Shown: piece after piece, positions 1 through 8,409 of the stretch
Position numbering within the stretch: position 1 is the first letter of the stretch
How the letters are laid out: each line of letters starts with the position of its first letter
Source: Lentilactobacillus kefiri
GTDB taxonomy: Bacteria; Bacillota; Bacilli; Lactobacillales; Lactobacillaceae
DNA length: 64,000 nt
NCBI RefSeq assembly: GCF_007989105.1
Contig: NZ_BJVK01000010.1
Coordinates: 1 to 64,000 of the forward strand
Reading direction: 5' to 3'
The notes under the pieces: generated by a model
Databases searched by the model: none
What the model saw: the letters and a program-made list of their open reading frames with translations, nothing else
What the model was told of the DNA's origin: nothing
Position numbers and translations under genes: made by a program

Positions 1-32
1 GAGTTTCCAGACAGACCCTAATAATTAAGAAG

Positions 33-70
33 AAAAGGCGAGAATCTAAATTAAAGATTCTCGCCTTTTG
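33..70. terminator. Bidirectional terminator
   Basis: A 15-bp perfect stem (33-47 with 55-69) begins with an A-run and ends with a T-run, so it can stop transcription from either side. It lies downstream of the leftward racemase gene. The 32 bases before it hold no supportable gene. Confidence 0.8.
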
Positions 71-120
71 CATATATTTAAATTTGATTTTAACTTGGCA
101 GAAGCAGCTAATGCTAATTT

Positions 121-1473
121 TTACCAGCCAATCTTACCAGCATCCTTAGGGATTTCAACCTCACCATTCTCAACGGCCGTAAAAGCATCGTCGAGGACTT
201 GAAGAGCTTTGTCTAATTGCTCTCTTGGAATGACCAGAGGCGGCTGGAAACGCAGAATATTGCCTGCCAGGGTGATAATAACCACTCCGTGAGCAAACGC
301 ATAGTAGATAACCTTGGTTGCGGCATCGCTGTCCGGTTCCTTTGTCTTCGGATCCTTGACCAATTCGATTCCGCCATTGAGGCCCCACATGCGGACATCA
401 CCGATCATTGGGTGACGTTTTTGCATATCTAAGAATCGTTTCTTGGCATAGGCGCCATCAGTAGCTGATTTTTCAACCAACTTTTCATCTTTAATGACGT
501 CCAATGTTGCCAAGGAAGCTGCAGAACAAACCGGGTTTCCGGCAGTTGTAAATAAGTGGGCAGGAGCATCAAGACTCTGCATGACTTCCTTCTTACCTAC
601 GACGGCACTAAGAGGCATGCCGGATGCCAACGATTTACCAACTGACATTAAATCGGGTTCAATATCCTTATACTGTTGAATTGACCATAATTTTCCAGTT
701 CGACCCAGGCCTTGATTGACTTCATCGGTTGCAAACAAGATGCCGTTGTCGTGACAGAACTTATAAACCAGCTGCATGTATTCTTCCGGTGCCTTGATGA
801 TTCCGCCATCACCTTGGATTGGTTCAATCAGAACACAGGCCGTTTCATCAGCGGGTAAAAATGATTCAAATGGTTTCTTGAATTCATTAAAGTAACGTAA
901 CGAAATATCATGTTCGGTTTCTCCTGGATAAGTGCGATATGAATCAGGATATGGAACATGCACAACGCTGGGAAGCATTGGACCAATCTTTCTGGTCATG
1001 TTAAGACTACTTCCCGATAAGGTTTGCGAACCATACGTTGAACCGTGATAAGATCCCATGTAAGAGACAATGTACTGACGGCCGGTGTACGCTCTCGCAA
1101 ACTTGATGATTGCATCGTTTGCGTCTGAACCGGAGTTACCGAAACTGACCATTTTAGGAGAGTTTCCAGGGGCAATCTTTGCCAGCTTCTCGGAGAGTTC
1201 CATTCCGGGTACATGGTGGAAATATGCTGGTGTGTAATGAATTAATTTTTGTGCCTGATCAGTGATGGCTTTAACAACTTTTTCATGGGTGTGACCAACA
1301 TTAATGGCGGATGCACTTGCCAGCAAATCAATATATTTGTTACCGTCGACGTCCACTAATGTTGCCCCATGAGCGTGATCGATTACTAAATTATAATAGT
1401 TGATTCGCGCAGAACGAGCATAGTACTTGTTTTCTTCACCAATTAATTTAGAAGCTTTGTCCAAGTTACCCAT
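121..1473 (-). CDS. Isoleucine 2-epimerase (branched-chain amino acid racemase)
   Basis: PLP enzyme of the class III aminotransferase fold. Its 450 residues agree closely with my memory of the characterised isoleucine 2-epimerase of Lactobacillus buchneri, which interconverts L-isoleucine and D-allo-isoleucine and acts on other nonpolar amino acids. The PLP lysine is K280 in SVGKSLASG. D250 in ATDEVNQG would bind the pyridine nitrogen, and Y142-H143 form the ring-stacking YHG motif. The gene starts 17 bp after the stop of the permease gene on the same strand, so the two probably form one operon for uptake and epimerisation. A generic class III aminotransferase annotation (GabT-like) is the main alternative, but the sequence match argues for the racemase. 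Expected to be cytosolic. Confidence 0.85.
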   Translation of the reverse strand: MGNLDKASKLIGEENKYYARSARINYYNLVIDHAHGATLVDVDGNKYIDLLASASAINVGHTHEKVVKAITDQAQKLIHYTPAYFHHVPGMELSEKLAKIAPGNSPKMVSFGNSGSDANDAIIKFARAYTGRQYIVSYMGSYHGSTYGSQTLSGSSLNMTRKIGPMLPSVVHVPYPDSYRTYPGETEHDISLRYFNEFKKPFESFLPADETACVLIEPIQGDGGIIKAPEEYMQLVYKFCHDNGILFATDEVNQGLGRTGKLWSIQQYKDIEPDLMSVGKSLASGMPLSAVVGKKEVMQSLDAPAHLFTTAGNPVCSAASLATLDVIKDEKLVEKSATDGAYAKKRFLDMQKRHPMIGDVRMWGLNGGIELVKDPKTKEPDSDAATKVIYYAFAHGVVIITLAGNILRFQPPLVIPREQLDKALQVLDDAFTAVENGEVEIPKDAGKIGW

Positions 1474-1490
1474 GAAATCACCAACCTTTG

Positions 1491-2945
1491 TTATTCTTTT
1501 TCGTGTTCGGTTTTCTTATCAATTGTTGCTGTTGAATGACTCATTCCATATGCGAAGTAAATGACCATTCCCAAAACGAACCAAACGAGGGCGTATGTTT
1601 TTGCCTGAATATCAAGTCCCCAGAAGATTCCGAGGGCACCCAAGAAGCCAAGTGCCGGTAATACAGGGTAAAGTGGCATCTTGAAACTTGGCATTGGGAT
1701 ATCTTTACCTTCACGTGGACGCAATGAGTAAATTCCAAGAGATACAAACATGAATGCGATTAATGTACCGGCGGAAATCAATTGTGCCAAGAAAGTGAAT
1801 GGGAAGAATGCCCCAAGTGCAATGGCAATAATTGTCAAAACAACTAATGCCCGGTTAGGCAGGTTGTTGTCCAACTTGCCAAGCCATTTAGGAAGCAAAC
1901 CGTCACGTCCAAATGAGTAAATCAAACGTGATCCGGCAAGCATCATACCAATTAAAGCAGTAAACATACCGACAACCGCAATTGCTTGAACAACTGTGGC
2001 AACGACTGCGTGGCCACTTTGACGAAGTGCCCAGCCAACAGGTTCGGCGTTATTTGCATAATCTGAATATTTGAACATTCCAACTAATACCAAAGCCACT
2101 GAAATGAAAAGGATAACGGCAATCACCAATGAGCCAAGAATTCCTCGAGGCATGGTCTTTTGTGGGTTCTTTGCTTCAGCAGAGTTGGCAGCGATTGAAT
2201 CAAAACCAATGTATGCCAGGAAGATTTCAGAAACCCCGGCATAGATTCCCTGCCAACCACCAAATGCCGATCCATCAGGATTAACATGGTACTTTGGAAT
2301 AAATGGTGTGTAGTTACTTGATTTAAGTGCAGTTGCACCAACAAAAATAAAAATAAGAATGGCAATAACTTTAAGGACAACCAGGGTGTTTTCAACACGG
2401 GCCGTTTGCGATGCACCACGTGAAAGCAAAGTGGTTACCAGAATAATGACGATAATTGCAACCAGATCCATCAACCCGCCATTATCACCGGTAGAGGCAG
2501 TGGATAATGCTTTGGGTAAGTTAAATCCAACCGGTGAAATTAACCCTTGGAAGTTGGCGGAAAGCCCGGAAGCCACGAACGCCACGGCAATGAAGTACTC
2601 AGCCAATAAAGCCCAGCCGGCAATCCAGCCCCAGAATTCACCAAAGACAACGTTGATCCATGAATAAGCCGAACCGGCAAACGGCATTGCTGCAGCCATT
2701 TCAGCATATGCGAAGGCAACAATCCCGGCAACAATCGCTGCTGCCAAGAACGAAAGGGCAACGGCAGGACCGGCATGTTGGGCGGCAACAACACCAGGTA
2801 AGGTAAAGATTGAAGTTGAAACAATGGTTCCAACACCCAGTGCAAGAAAATCTTTTGTGGTTAGGCTTCGGATCAAATGAGAATCCTTATCTTGATACAC
2901 AAGCGGATCTTCTTTTCGAAACATTTTATCTGTCAAACTACTCAT
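1491..2945 (-). CDS. APC-family amino acid permease
   Basis: 484-residue polytopic membrane protein of the amino acid-polyamine-organocation superfamily, with about 12 hydrophobic segments. The first helix carries the expected glycine-rich unwound motif (GVGTIVSTSIFTLPG, residues about 34-48). It resembles the YfnA/CAT group of neutral or cationic amino acid permeases; the substrate cannot be read from sequence. The frame stays open for 53 codons upstream, but the ATG at 2945 is preceded by an AGGAGTG ribosome binding site and opens the usual family N-terminus, so I take that start. Being first in a unit with the racemase, it may import branched-chain amino acids (inference). Confidence 0.85.
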   Translation of the reverse strand: MSSLTDKMFRKEDPLVYQDKDSHLIRSLTTKDFLALGVGTIVSTSIFTLPGVVAAQHAGPAVALSFLAAAIVAGIVAFAYAEMAAAMPFAGSAYSWINVVFGEFWGWIAGWALLAEYFIAVAFVASGLSANFQGLISPVGFNLPKALSTASTGDNGGLMDLVAIIVIILVTTLLSRGASQTARVENTLVVLKVIAILIFIFVGATALKSSNYTPFIPKYHVNPDGSAFGGWQGIYAGVSEIFLAYIGFDSIAANSAEAKNPQKTMPRGILGSLVIAVILFISVALVLVGMFKYSDYANNAEPVGWALRQSGHAVVATVVQAIAVVGMFTALIGMMLAGSRLIYSFGRDGLLPKWLGKLDNNLPNRALVVLTIIAIALGAFFPFTFLAQLISAGTLIAFMFVSLGIYSLRPREGKDIPMPSFKMPLYPVLPALGFLGALGIFWGLDIQAKTYALVWFVLGMVIYFAYGMSHSTATIDKKTEHEKE

Positions 2946-3166
2946 ATAATCACTCCTAATCTCATTTTGAAATTTAATAGCCAAACGAAAACTTTCGAAA
3001 ATGACAAACAACGTATTGCGGAAACCATACTTTGTAAATACGAAAACGATCGCGGTTTTCTTCCTCGACCAATAATTATGTAAATAATCATTACAAATAC
3101 ACAAATTTTCTGTTAATTTTGATTCAGCATGCGAGTAGTTTACCTCATTTTTTATTAGATTGTCAA
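2946..3166 (-). promoter_or_regulatory. Promoter and long leader of the permease-racemase operon
   Basis: On the minus strand TTGACA (3166-3161) and TAAACT (3142-3137) are 18 bp apart, a good sigma-A promoter. Transcription from it would leave a leader of about 185 nt before the permease ATG, with a small GAAAAC/GTTTTC hairpin near 3040-3058. I recognise no known riboswitch or T-box in it. The rest of this 385-bp intergenic region holds the promoter of the rightward gene. Confidence 0.55.
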
Positions 3167-3240
3167 CACAAAATCTAATTAAACTCTCATTTTAATGGAA
3201 ACTTTGTTATAATTATTTATTAGGAAACTTCAGAATTTAT

Positions 3241-3301
3241 TTGCCGAACGGTGTGTTAATCACTATAATAGTCTTGTGCGACTGCCAACAGCCTGTTGGC
3301 A
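3241..3301 (+). promoter_or_regulatory. Promoter with adjacent 19-bp palindrome
   Basis: TTGCCG (3241-3246), a 17-bp spacer and TATAAT (3264-3269) give a near-consensus promoter for the HTH/coiled-coil gene. A perfect 9-1-9 inverted repeat, TGCCAACAG-C-CTGTTGGCA (3283-3301), begins about 6 bp past the likely start of transcription. It could be an operator or a 5' mRNA hairpin. Confidence 0.6.
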
Positions 3302-3331
3302 AACTAAATTACTCATGTTGGGGGCGACATT

Positions 3332-3865
3332 ATGGAACTGACTATCAAAGAGTTGGCGGACGAATTATCGGTATCGAAAACTGCAATTAGAAAACATATG
3401 GACGATAAGTTCAGAGATACATATACGATAAAAAAGGGAAACAAGATTCTGATCAAAGATGAGGGTGTTGAAGTTCTCAAAGGCCAATTCAAGAACCAGG
3501 AATCACACGTTTCAAAGGACGAACCAAAGCAAACCGCTAACCAGTTAGCAATTAAGAGTAGCGATAAGCAAACGGCGTTATTAGCTGAACAGCTTGAAGA
3601 TCAACGTAAGCAGATTGATGCAAAGGACAAACAAATCGCAGAACTACATCAACTTCTTGATCAATCACAACGTCTTCAGTTGGATGTCCAAAATAAGCTC
3701 AAGCAGTTGGAAAGCAAAGGTACTTCTTCAATCAAGCAAACCATTCCAGAATCCGTTGATGAAGAAGAACAGTCGGAGGACAAAATTCCTGACAGCTACC
3801 AGCCGAGCAATGCGCGATTTCAAGACTCAGGAAAGAAAAAGCACTGGTGGCAGTTTGGCAGATAA
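3332..3865 (+). CDS. HTH and coiled-coil protein (DUF536-like)
   Basis: 177 residues. The N-terminus (about 1-50) is a helix-turn-helix that opens MELTIKELADELSVSKTAIRK, like the MerR-like domain of DUF536 proteins often found beside plasmid replication genes in lactobacilli. Residues about 75-125 are a charged coiled coil (QLEDQRKQIDAKDKQIAELH), followed by an acidic linker and a basic, tryptophan-containing tail (KKKHWWQFGR). DUF536 proteins have no firm function; a DNA-binding or segregation-type role is only inference. The gene stands alone behind its own promoter and a palindrome, which suggests autoregulation. No replication genes are nearby, so there is no evidence of an integrated plasmid. 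Confidence 0.6.
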   Translation: MELTIKELADELSVSKTAIRKHMDDKFRDTYTIKKGNKILIKDEGVEVLKGQFKNQESHVSKDEPKQTANQLAIKSSDKQTALLAEQLEDQRKQIDAKDKQIAELHQLLDQSQRLQLDVQNKLKQLESKGTSSIKQTIPESVDEEEQSEDKIPDSYQPSNARFQDSGKKKHWWQFGR

Positions 3866-3964
3866 GATATTCAATTCATTTTTCGATTAAGATTCAACAT
3901 TCACGGATACATCGGCGCCGGCCGAAATCAGTAGCTATTATTTAAACAGCTCATTCTTTTGTAT

Positions 3965-4001
3965 AAAAAAGGAAGCAGGAACGAATCCTGCTTCCTTTTT
4001 C
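3965..4001. terminator. Bidirectional terminator
   Basis: A-run, stem AAGGAAGCAGGA / TCCTGCTTCCTT with a 5-base loop, then a T-run. It separates the convergent genes ending at 3865 and 4012. Confidence 0.85.
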
Positions 4002-4011
4002 TATTATTGAA

Positions 4012-4476
4012 TTATTCTTTGTTGTAATGATATTCAAACCACAAGCGTTCTTCATATGGTTTGAGTTCCTTTTCCAATTGTGAACGGAGAAGGTTAACCC
4101 GAAGATCAGCAGCGAGAATCAATGCACAAATGGCGAGAATAGAAAGCTCCACGGCAATGAGGCCCCAATTTTGTTTGGCGTTCATGACAAGAACTTCTTC
4201 CAGGACCAACAGGCAGACCATGGACTTGGTCTTGCTTGCCAACCAATACCAGTTATTAATGGCCCTTAATTTCTTCGTTACAAAGGCCAACTTTTCTCCT
4301 TCCAGCTTATTCGGTTGTTTAATAGCAACCTGTAAGGGAGAAGCATCGCGAGAAACAAGCTTTGACACGTAAGATGACGATTTTCCAAGGGAATTCTTTG
4401 ATAAGAAGTCGCCGATCCAAAGGGAAATCAGAAGATAAAGCATTAGACAATCAGTTATATCCAAAAATACTTTCAT
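4012..4476 (-). CDS. Small membrane protein of unknown function
   Basis: 154 residues with a hydrophobic N-terminal helix (about 8-24), a basic soluble stretch (about 30-75), two further hydrophobic segments (about 82-96 and 104-124) and a charged C-terminal tail. I recognise no family. The start is supported by an AAGGAGG site 8 bases upstream. It stands alone, convergent with the HTH/coiled-coil gene. Confidence 0.6.
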   Translation of the reverse strand: MKVFLDITDCLMLYLLISLWIGDFLSKNSLGKSSSYVSKLVSRDASPLQVAIKQPNKLEGEKLAFVTKKLRAINNWYWLASKTKSMVCLLVLEEVLVMNAKQNWGLIAVELSILAICALILAADLRVNLLRSQLEKELKPYEERLWFEYHYNKE

Positions 4477-4812
4477 GATAGTGCCTCCTTGAACATATGT
4501 AATTGGATTCGTTGTGAAAGAAAACCGTGTGCTTTCATAAACGTCGTTCTTTGTATGAATCTCTATTTGAAGCGAGTATACAACGATTCAAGGCTAATTT
4601 CTATCAATTTTTGAGTCTAATTTTAGAATGCCTTTTCATGAAAACGAAGCCAATTGTTCAACGATAATTACTTCAGCAGTTTATTACAAATTGATGAGGA
4701 CGGCTTTTTTGCCAGTGCTAATCAATGTATTTATACTTGCTGATTAGTTAAAATGAACGTGAATAACGTTTTATAAATGGATTTATCCGTAATGATGAAA
4801 AGAGGGAGCATA
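4477..4812. other. Intergenic region between divergent genes
   Basis: 336 bp of AT-rich sequence between the membrane protein gene and the CHAD gene. An inverted repeat CTAATCA (4718-4724) / TGATTAG (4741-4747), with centres 23 bp apart, lies upstream of the CHAD gene and could be an operator. No further gene is supported. Confidence 0.3.
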
Positions 4813-5589
4813 ATGGCATCTATTCAATCTATTTTGCATGATCGATATCAATCAATTTTGGTTGAAAATATCAGGTACCTTAACAACCCCTATGATCCGG
4901 ATCGCACACATGATTTGCGGGTCACAATCCGAACTCTTCGGGGTTTGGTTAAGTTTCTTAAACGGCGGATTGATCCGGCAGTCTATGAAAGTATTGATTC
5001 TAATTTAAGCCGGGCGGCAACTTTATTTAACACATTGCGGGAACTCGACGTGTTAATCGAACAAGCAGGTGAATACGCCTATCATCACCCGGAAGAAGGC
5101 CGTGGATATCGACATTTATTCACGGTACTGCGGGATAGTCGCCAGCAGGAAATGGAACGGACTTTGAGTGATCAGGAACATCATGCGTTTGAAAATGAAC
5201 TCACTGAGGTTCATAAACAGATTTTCGATTTGAAGTTTAACCAGACAAGCAACTGGCACCAGTACATTTCAAAGGAATTGAACCGCAGAAATCATAAATT
5301 GATTAAAATGTATGACAAGCTTGATTTTAAAAACTATCCAGAAGTTCACCACGTAAGAAAGCGTTCGAAGACACTTCGATATGCATCGGTTAATTTTGCG
5401 GAATTTGCTGCCAATAAGGCTGAAAAGAGTGCCAAGTTGGCCAAGAGTATTCAAGACGATACCGGCACAATCACCGATGCCCATGTGAACTATATGCGTC
5501 TTCGTCAACTTGCCAACGCCGTTACCAAAGATGCCGATAAGCAGCTGTTGCTGAAAATTGCTGACGAGCAGCTCAAGAAGTTTAAATGA
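4813..5589 (+). CDS. CHAD-domain protein
   Basis: 258 residues, all-helical and rich in His, Arg and Lys, as in CHAD domains (conserved histidine alpha-helical domain), which are known to bind polyphosphate. Characteristic basic helices are HDLRVTIRTLRGLVKFLKRR near the N-terminus and VHHVRKRSKTLRYA about two thirds along. There is no CYTH triphosphatase domain, so this is a stand-alone CHAD protein. The ATG at 4813 has GAGGGAG 5 bases upstream and is preferred to the in-frame ATG 36 bp earlier. An esterase gene follows after 18 bp, probably in the same transcript. Confidence 0.75.
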   Translation: MASIQSILHDRYQSILVENIRYLNNPYDPDRTHDLRVTIRTLRGLVKFLKRRIDPAVYESIDSNLSRAATLFNTLRELDVLIEQAGEYAYHHPEEGRGYRHLFTVLRDSRQQEMERTLSDQEHHAFENELTEVHKQIFDLKFNQTSNWHQYISKELNRRNHKLIKMYDKLDFKNYPEVHHVRKRSKTLRYASVNFAEFAANKAEKSAKLAKSIQDDTGTITDAHVNYMRLRQLANAVTKDADKQLLLKIADEQLKKFK

Positions 5590-5607
5590 TTTTAAGGGAG
5601 AACAATC

Positions 5608-6336
5608 ATGGCGATTCTGAAATTGACACGTGCATGGCGCGCGTTGGAAGAACAGACAACAATTTATGTGATTCTCCCAAATGAGATCCAGCGAGACAAA
5701 AAACTACAAGTTCTGTGGTTACTCCATGGCTTGGGTGACGACGGCAGTGGATGGATTCGAAAAACAAATCTGGAAGTGTTGACGAAACACACCAATCTGG
5801 TTGTTATTACTCCGGAAATGAACCGAAGCTTCTATATGAATATGAAAGATGGCTTGCCATACTGGGATTATTTGGTTGATGAAGTAATTCCTGAGATGAG
5901 AAACTTACTGCCGCTATCTACCGATCCAAAAGATAACTTTGTCGGCGGGGTCTCGATGGGAGGCTTTGGTGCATTTAAATTGGCTTTCACGCATCCGGAA
6001 TGGTTTAGTGCCATAGTTCCAATGTCTTCGGTAATTGATTTGACGGAACTTCCCAAGATAATGCCGGATTATCGAAACATTTTTGGTGGCCCGGGACCAG
6101 CGGGATACCTGGAAAAAATGGCTGCCAACGCTTCGCTTTCGAAGCTCAAACAACTGCGATTCTATGATTGTGTTGGTGACCAAGACGATTTCAAACCATC
6201 TAACGAGCAGTTTGCTGCTTATTTGAAAAATGATTTAGGCTTGAACGTTGGTTTCCACACGAGTCGAGGTGGGCACGATTGGCTTTATTGGCAAAGAATA
6301 TTGCCTGACGTATTGAATTGGCTGATTGGTGTTTAG
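5608..6336 (+). CDS. Alpha/beta-hydrolase esterase (EstA / tributyrin esterase type)
   Basis: 242-residue serine hydrolase of the esterase D/EstA family. The nucleophile elbow is GVSMGG (serine near residue 116). The oxyanion segment is LLHGLGDDGSGW (about 37-48). The likely acid is in GDQDDF (about 191-196), and the catalytic histidine is in GGHDWLYW (about 227-234). Family members hydrolyse short-chain acyl esters in the cytosol. The spacing of 18 bp after the CHAD gene suggests co-transcription, but no functional link between the two is obvious. Confidence 0.75.
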   Translation: MAILKLTRAWRALEEQTTIYVILPNEIQRDKKLQVLWLLHGLGDDGSGWIRKTNLEVLTKHTNLVVITPEMNRSFYMNMKDGLPYWDYLVDEVIPEMRNLLPLSTDPKDNFVGGVSMGGFGAFKLAFTHPEWFSAIVPMSSVIDLTELPKIMPDYRNIFGGPGPAGYLEKMAANASLSKLKQLRFYDCVGDQDDFKPSNEQFAAYLKNDLGLNVGFHTSRGGHDWLYWQRILPDVLNWLIGV

Positions 6337-6358
6337 CTGCCTGATAGTAAATCTAAAT

Positions 6359-6399
6359 CAAAAACCAGCTGCCAATAAAAATTGGTAACTGGTTTTTGA
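6359..6399. terminator. Bidirectional terminator
   Basis: Imperfect 16-bp stem AAAACCAGCTGCCAAT / ATTGGTAACTGGTTTT with a 4-base loop, flanked by A- and T-runs, between the convergent esterase and uppP genes. Confidence 0.7.
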
Positions 6400-7230
6400 T
6401 TAACGGGCCATGAAGCCGAAGTAGATAATCACGATGATACTTAAAACAATTCGGTACCAGCCAAATACTTTAAAGTTGTTGTGCTGGATGTAATTCAGTA
6501 AGAATCGAATAGCGAAGTAGGCAACGACAAACGACACAAACATTCCGGTAAGAAGAATTGCGGTTTGCAAGCCGGTAAACGCACCACCATTGCTGAAGTA
6601 CTTATATACCTTTAATAGAGAAGCACCAAACATTGTTGGGATGGCTAAGAAAAACGAGAACTCAGTAGCAACGTAGCGTGATGTACCAATCAAGATTCCA
6701 CCAAGAATGGTTGCCCCTGATCTGGAAGTCCCTGGAACAAGTGATAATAGCTGGAACATTCCAATAATAAATGCTGTTCTGTATGAGAGGCGTCCCAAAT
6801 CCGTGAACCTTGGTTGCCGGTTTGCGTTTCGGTTCTCGATTACGATGAATAAGATACCATATAAAAGCAGCATTGCGGCGACAACCGCCCAGTTCATTAA
6901 GTGGGCATCCATCCAGTCATTGAACAGCAGTCCGATCACAACTGAAGGCAAGACAGCCACAATGACTTTGAACCATAAGATCCAAGTGTCATGCTGCTCG
7001 ACATGGGTTTTGCTTGGTGACAGAGGATTCAGTTTGTGGAAGTACAACACAACAACCGCCATGATGGCACCCAGTTGAATAACAACGTTGAACATATCTG
7101 TGAACTGGGTACTTTGACTCATTTTGATAAATTCGTTAACCAGAATTAAATGTCCGGTTGAACTAATTGGTAGGAATTCAGTAATTCCTTCAACAATTCC
7201 AAGAATAATAGCTTTGATAATATCTAACAT
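6400..7230 (-). CDS. uppP: Undecaprenyl-diphosphatase UppP (BacA family)
   Basis: 276-residue membrane enzyme that dephosphorylates undecaprenyl diphosphate, recycling the lipid carrier of cell-wall synthesis; its level also affects bacitracin tolerance. Both family signatures are present: [16 protein letters not shown] near the N-terminus and [10 protein letters not shown] in the middle, supplying the catalytic glutamate, serine and arginine residues. About eight membrane helices are visible. I start at the ATG at 7230, which has GGAAG 10 bases upstream and gives the standard [15 protein letters not shown] opening; the ATG seven codons earlier lacks a ribosome site. Confidence 0.92.
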   Translation of the reverse strand: MLDIIKAIILGIVEGITEFLPISSTGHLILVNEFIKMSQSTQFTDMFNVVIQLGAIMAVVVLYFHKLNPLSPSKTHVEQHDTWILWFKVIVAVLPSVVIGLLFNDWMDAHLMNWAVVAAMLLLYGILFIVIENRNANRQPRFTDLGRLSYRTAFIIGMFQLLSLVPGTSRSGATILGGILIGTSRYVATEFSFFLAIPTMFGASLLKVYKYFSNGGAFTGLQTAILLTGMFVSFVVAYFAIRFLLNYIQHNNFKVFGWYRIVLSIIVIIYFGFMAR

Positions 7231-7360
7231 ACGTGCCAACTTCCAATCCATTTAGTTTTATAAAGTAAGCATGCCATAAAATTGCCAATTAAGGAATTGT
7301 TTTTCGTAATATTTACAAGACTGATACTAAATCTTTAAATTATTTAACGATTCCAATTAC

Positions 7361-7394
7361 TTGCTCCTACCCATGATTGCGCTTACAATTGCGC
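7361..7394 (+). promoter_or_regulatory. Promoter with direct repeats flanking the -10
   Basis: TTGCTC (7361-7366), a 17-bp spacer and TACAAT (7384-7389) precede the oxidoreductase gene. Two copies of ATTGCGC (7376-7382 and 7388-7394), 12 bp apart, sit on either side of the -10. They are a plausible binding site for an unlinked regulator. Confidence 0.5.
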
Positions 7395-7422
7395 TAGTTG
7401 AAGAAATGAGGAGGAACAGATT

Positions 7423-8334
7423 ATGAAAGCATTTGGATATGAGAAGCATGGGGCTCCAGAAGTCTTCCAAGAATATGATGTTCCAGAACCAACAATATCA
7501 GCAGACCAGGTTTTGATTCAAACGATTGCGGTTGGATTGAACAACCGTGAACGGGCTGAATGGGAAAATGGCCGCAGTACCACGTCACCGTATATTCCAG
7601 GTCGTGATGTTGTCGGGGAGATCGTTAAAGTTGGCGATCAAGTTTCCGATTTAAGTGTTGGCCAAACGGTCATGACACACACTGAACATGGTTATGCGGA
7701 ATATGTGGTTGGTGATTTGGACGCCACGGTTGTTGTTTCCGATGGATTGACACCTACCCGGGCTGTCGGACTCATTACTCCTGGGTTGACCGCCTATAAA
7801 GCCGTGAAATACTTTGCGGATGTTAAGCCCGGGCAAACGGTTATTGTCAAAGGCGCTTCTGGTGGTGTCGGTTCCTTATCGGTGCAAATTGCCACCGACC
7901 TTGGCGCTCAAGTGATCGGCATTGCTTCCAGTCACAACGAAGCCTATGTCAAATCAATCGGTGCCGTTAAATTTGTTGCCTATGATCAAACTGATCCGGC
8001 AGAGGAGTTGGCTGATACCGGCGATGTAGTTTTAAATATGGCAATGAACGGAGCCGGAACCGATGACGACATTAAGATGGTAAAACCCAATGGGGTGATT
8101 GCCAGCGTTGCTCATCAGGCGCCAACAACGGATAAAGCATTGAAATTCGTTCACATTTTTCCAACCAACGCGATGACCGACCGCGAAGCGATGCAGGCGG
8201 TGATCGATCTTATGCGGGATGGAAAATTAGATATTAAAATTGGCTACACACTGCCATTTACTCGAGCAGGGTTTGTCAAAGGCCACCAGCTGCTTGAAGA
8301 AAAGCATGATGGTCGGGTCGTAATCATTAAATAG
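7423..8334 (+). CDS. MDR-family NAD(P)H:quinone oxidoreductase-like protein
   Basis: 303 residues of the zinc-independent medium-chain dehydrogenase/reductase family (quinone oxidoreductase subgroup). An N-terminal GroES-like half (about 1-120, with PGRDVVGEIVKVGDQV) is followed by a Rossmann domain with the nucleotide-binding motif KGASGGVGSLSVQIA (about 144-158). The structural zinc cysteines of alcohol dehydrogenases are absent. The family reduces quinones or enones with NAD(P)H; the substrate is not readable. The gene has a GAGGAGG-type ribosome site and its own promoter, and is monocistronic. Confidence 0.8.
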   Translation: MKAFGYEKHGAPEVFQEYDVPEPTISADQVLIQTIAVGLNNRERAEWENGRSTTSPYIPGRDVVGEIVKVGDQVSDLSVGQTVMTHTEHGYAEYVVGDLDATVVVSDGLTPTRAVGLITPGLTAYKAVKYFADVKPGQTVIVKGASGGVGSLSVQIATDLGAQVIGIASSHNEAYVKSIGAVKFVAYDQTDPAEELADTGDVVLNMAMNGAGTDDDIKMVKPNGVIASVAHQAPTTDKALKFVHIFPTNAMTDREAMQAVIDLMRDGKLDIKIGYTLPFTRAGFVKGHQLLEEKHDGRVVIIK

Positions 8335-8345
8335 TTTTGACCAGA

Positions 8346-8385
8346 TTAAAAGCCGGTCTCCCAAACGGAGGCCGACTTTTTGTTT
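8346..8385. terminator. Terminator between convergent genes
   Basis: Stem AAAGCCGGTCTCC / GGAGGCCGACTTTT with a short loop and one mismatch, followed by a T-run. It serves the rightward oxidoreductase gene; an A-run on the other side may also serve the leftward thrE-like gene. Confidence 0.7.
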
Positions 8386-8409
8386 GATTTTATATTGTTG
8401 TCGTTTGTA

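Noticed and set aside
1-21. Possible last codons of a rightward gene ending TAA at 19-21
   Set aside because: Only six codons are visible and the frame cannot be identified.
2946-3104. 53-codon upstream extension of the permease
   Set aside because: The ATG at 2945 has AGGAGTG at good spacing and matches the family N-terminus; the extension is just the transcribed leader staying open by chance.
3332-3865. Integrated plasmid fragment, suggested by the DUF536-like gene
   Set aside because: No replication, mobilisation or partition gene and no insertion sequence is nearby; flanking genes are ordinary chromosomal ones.
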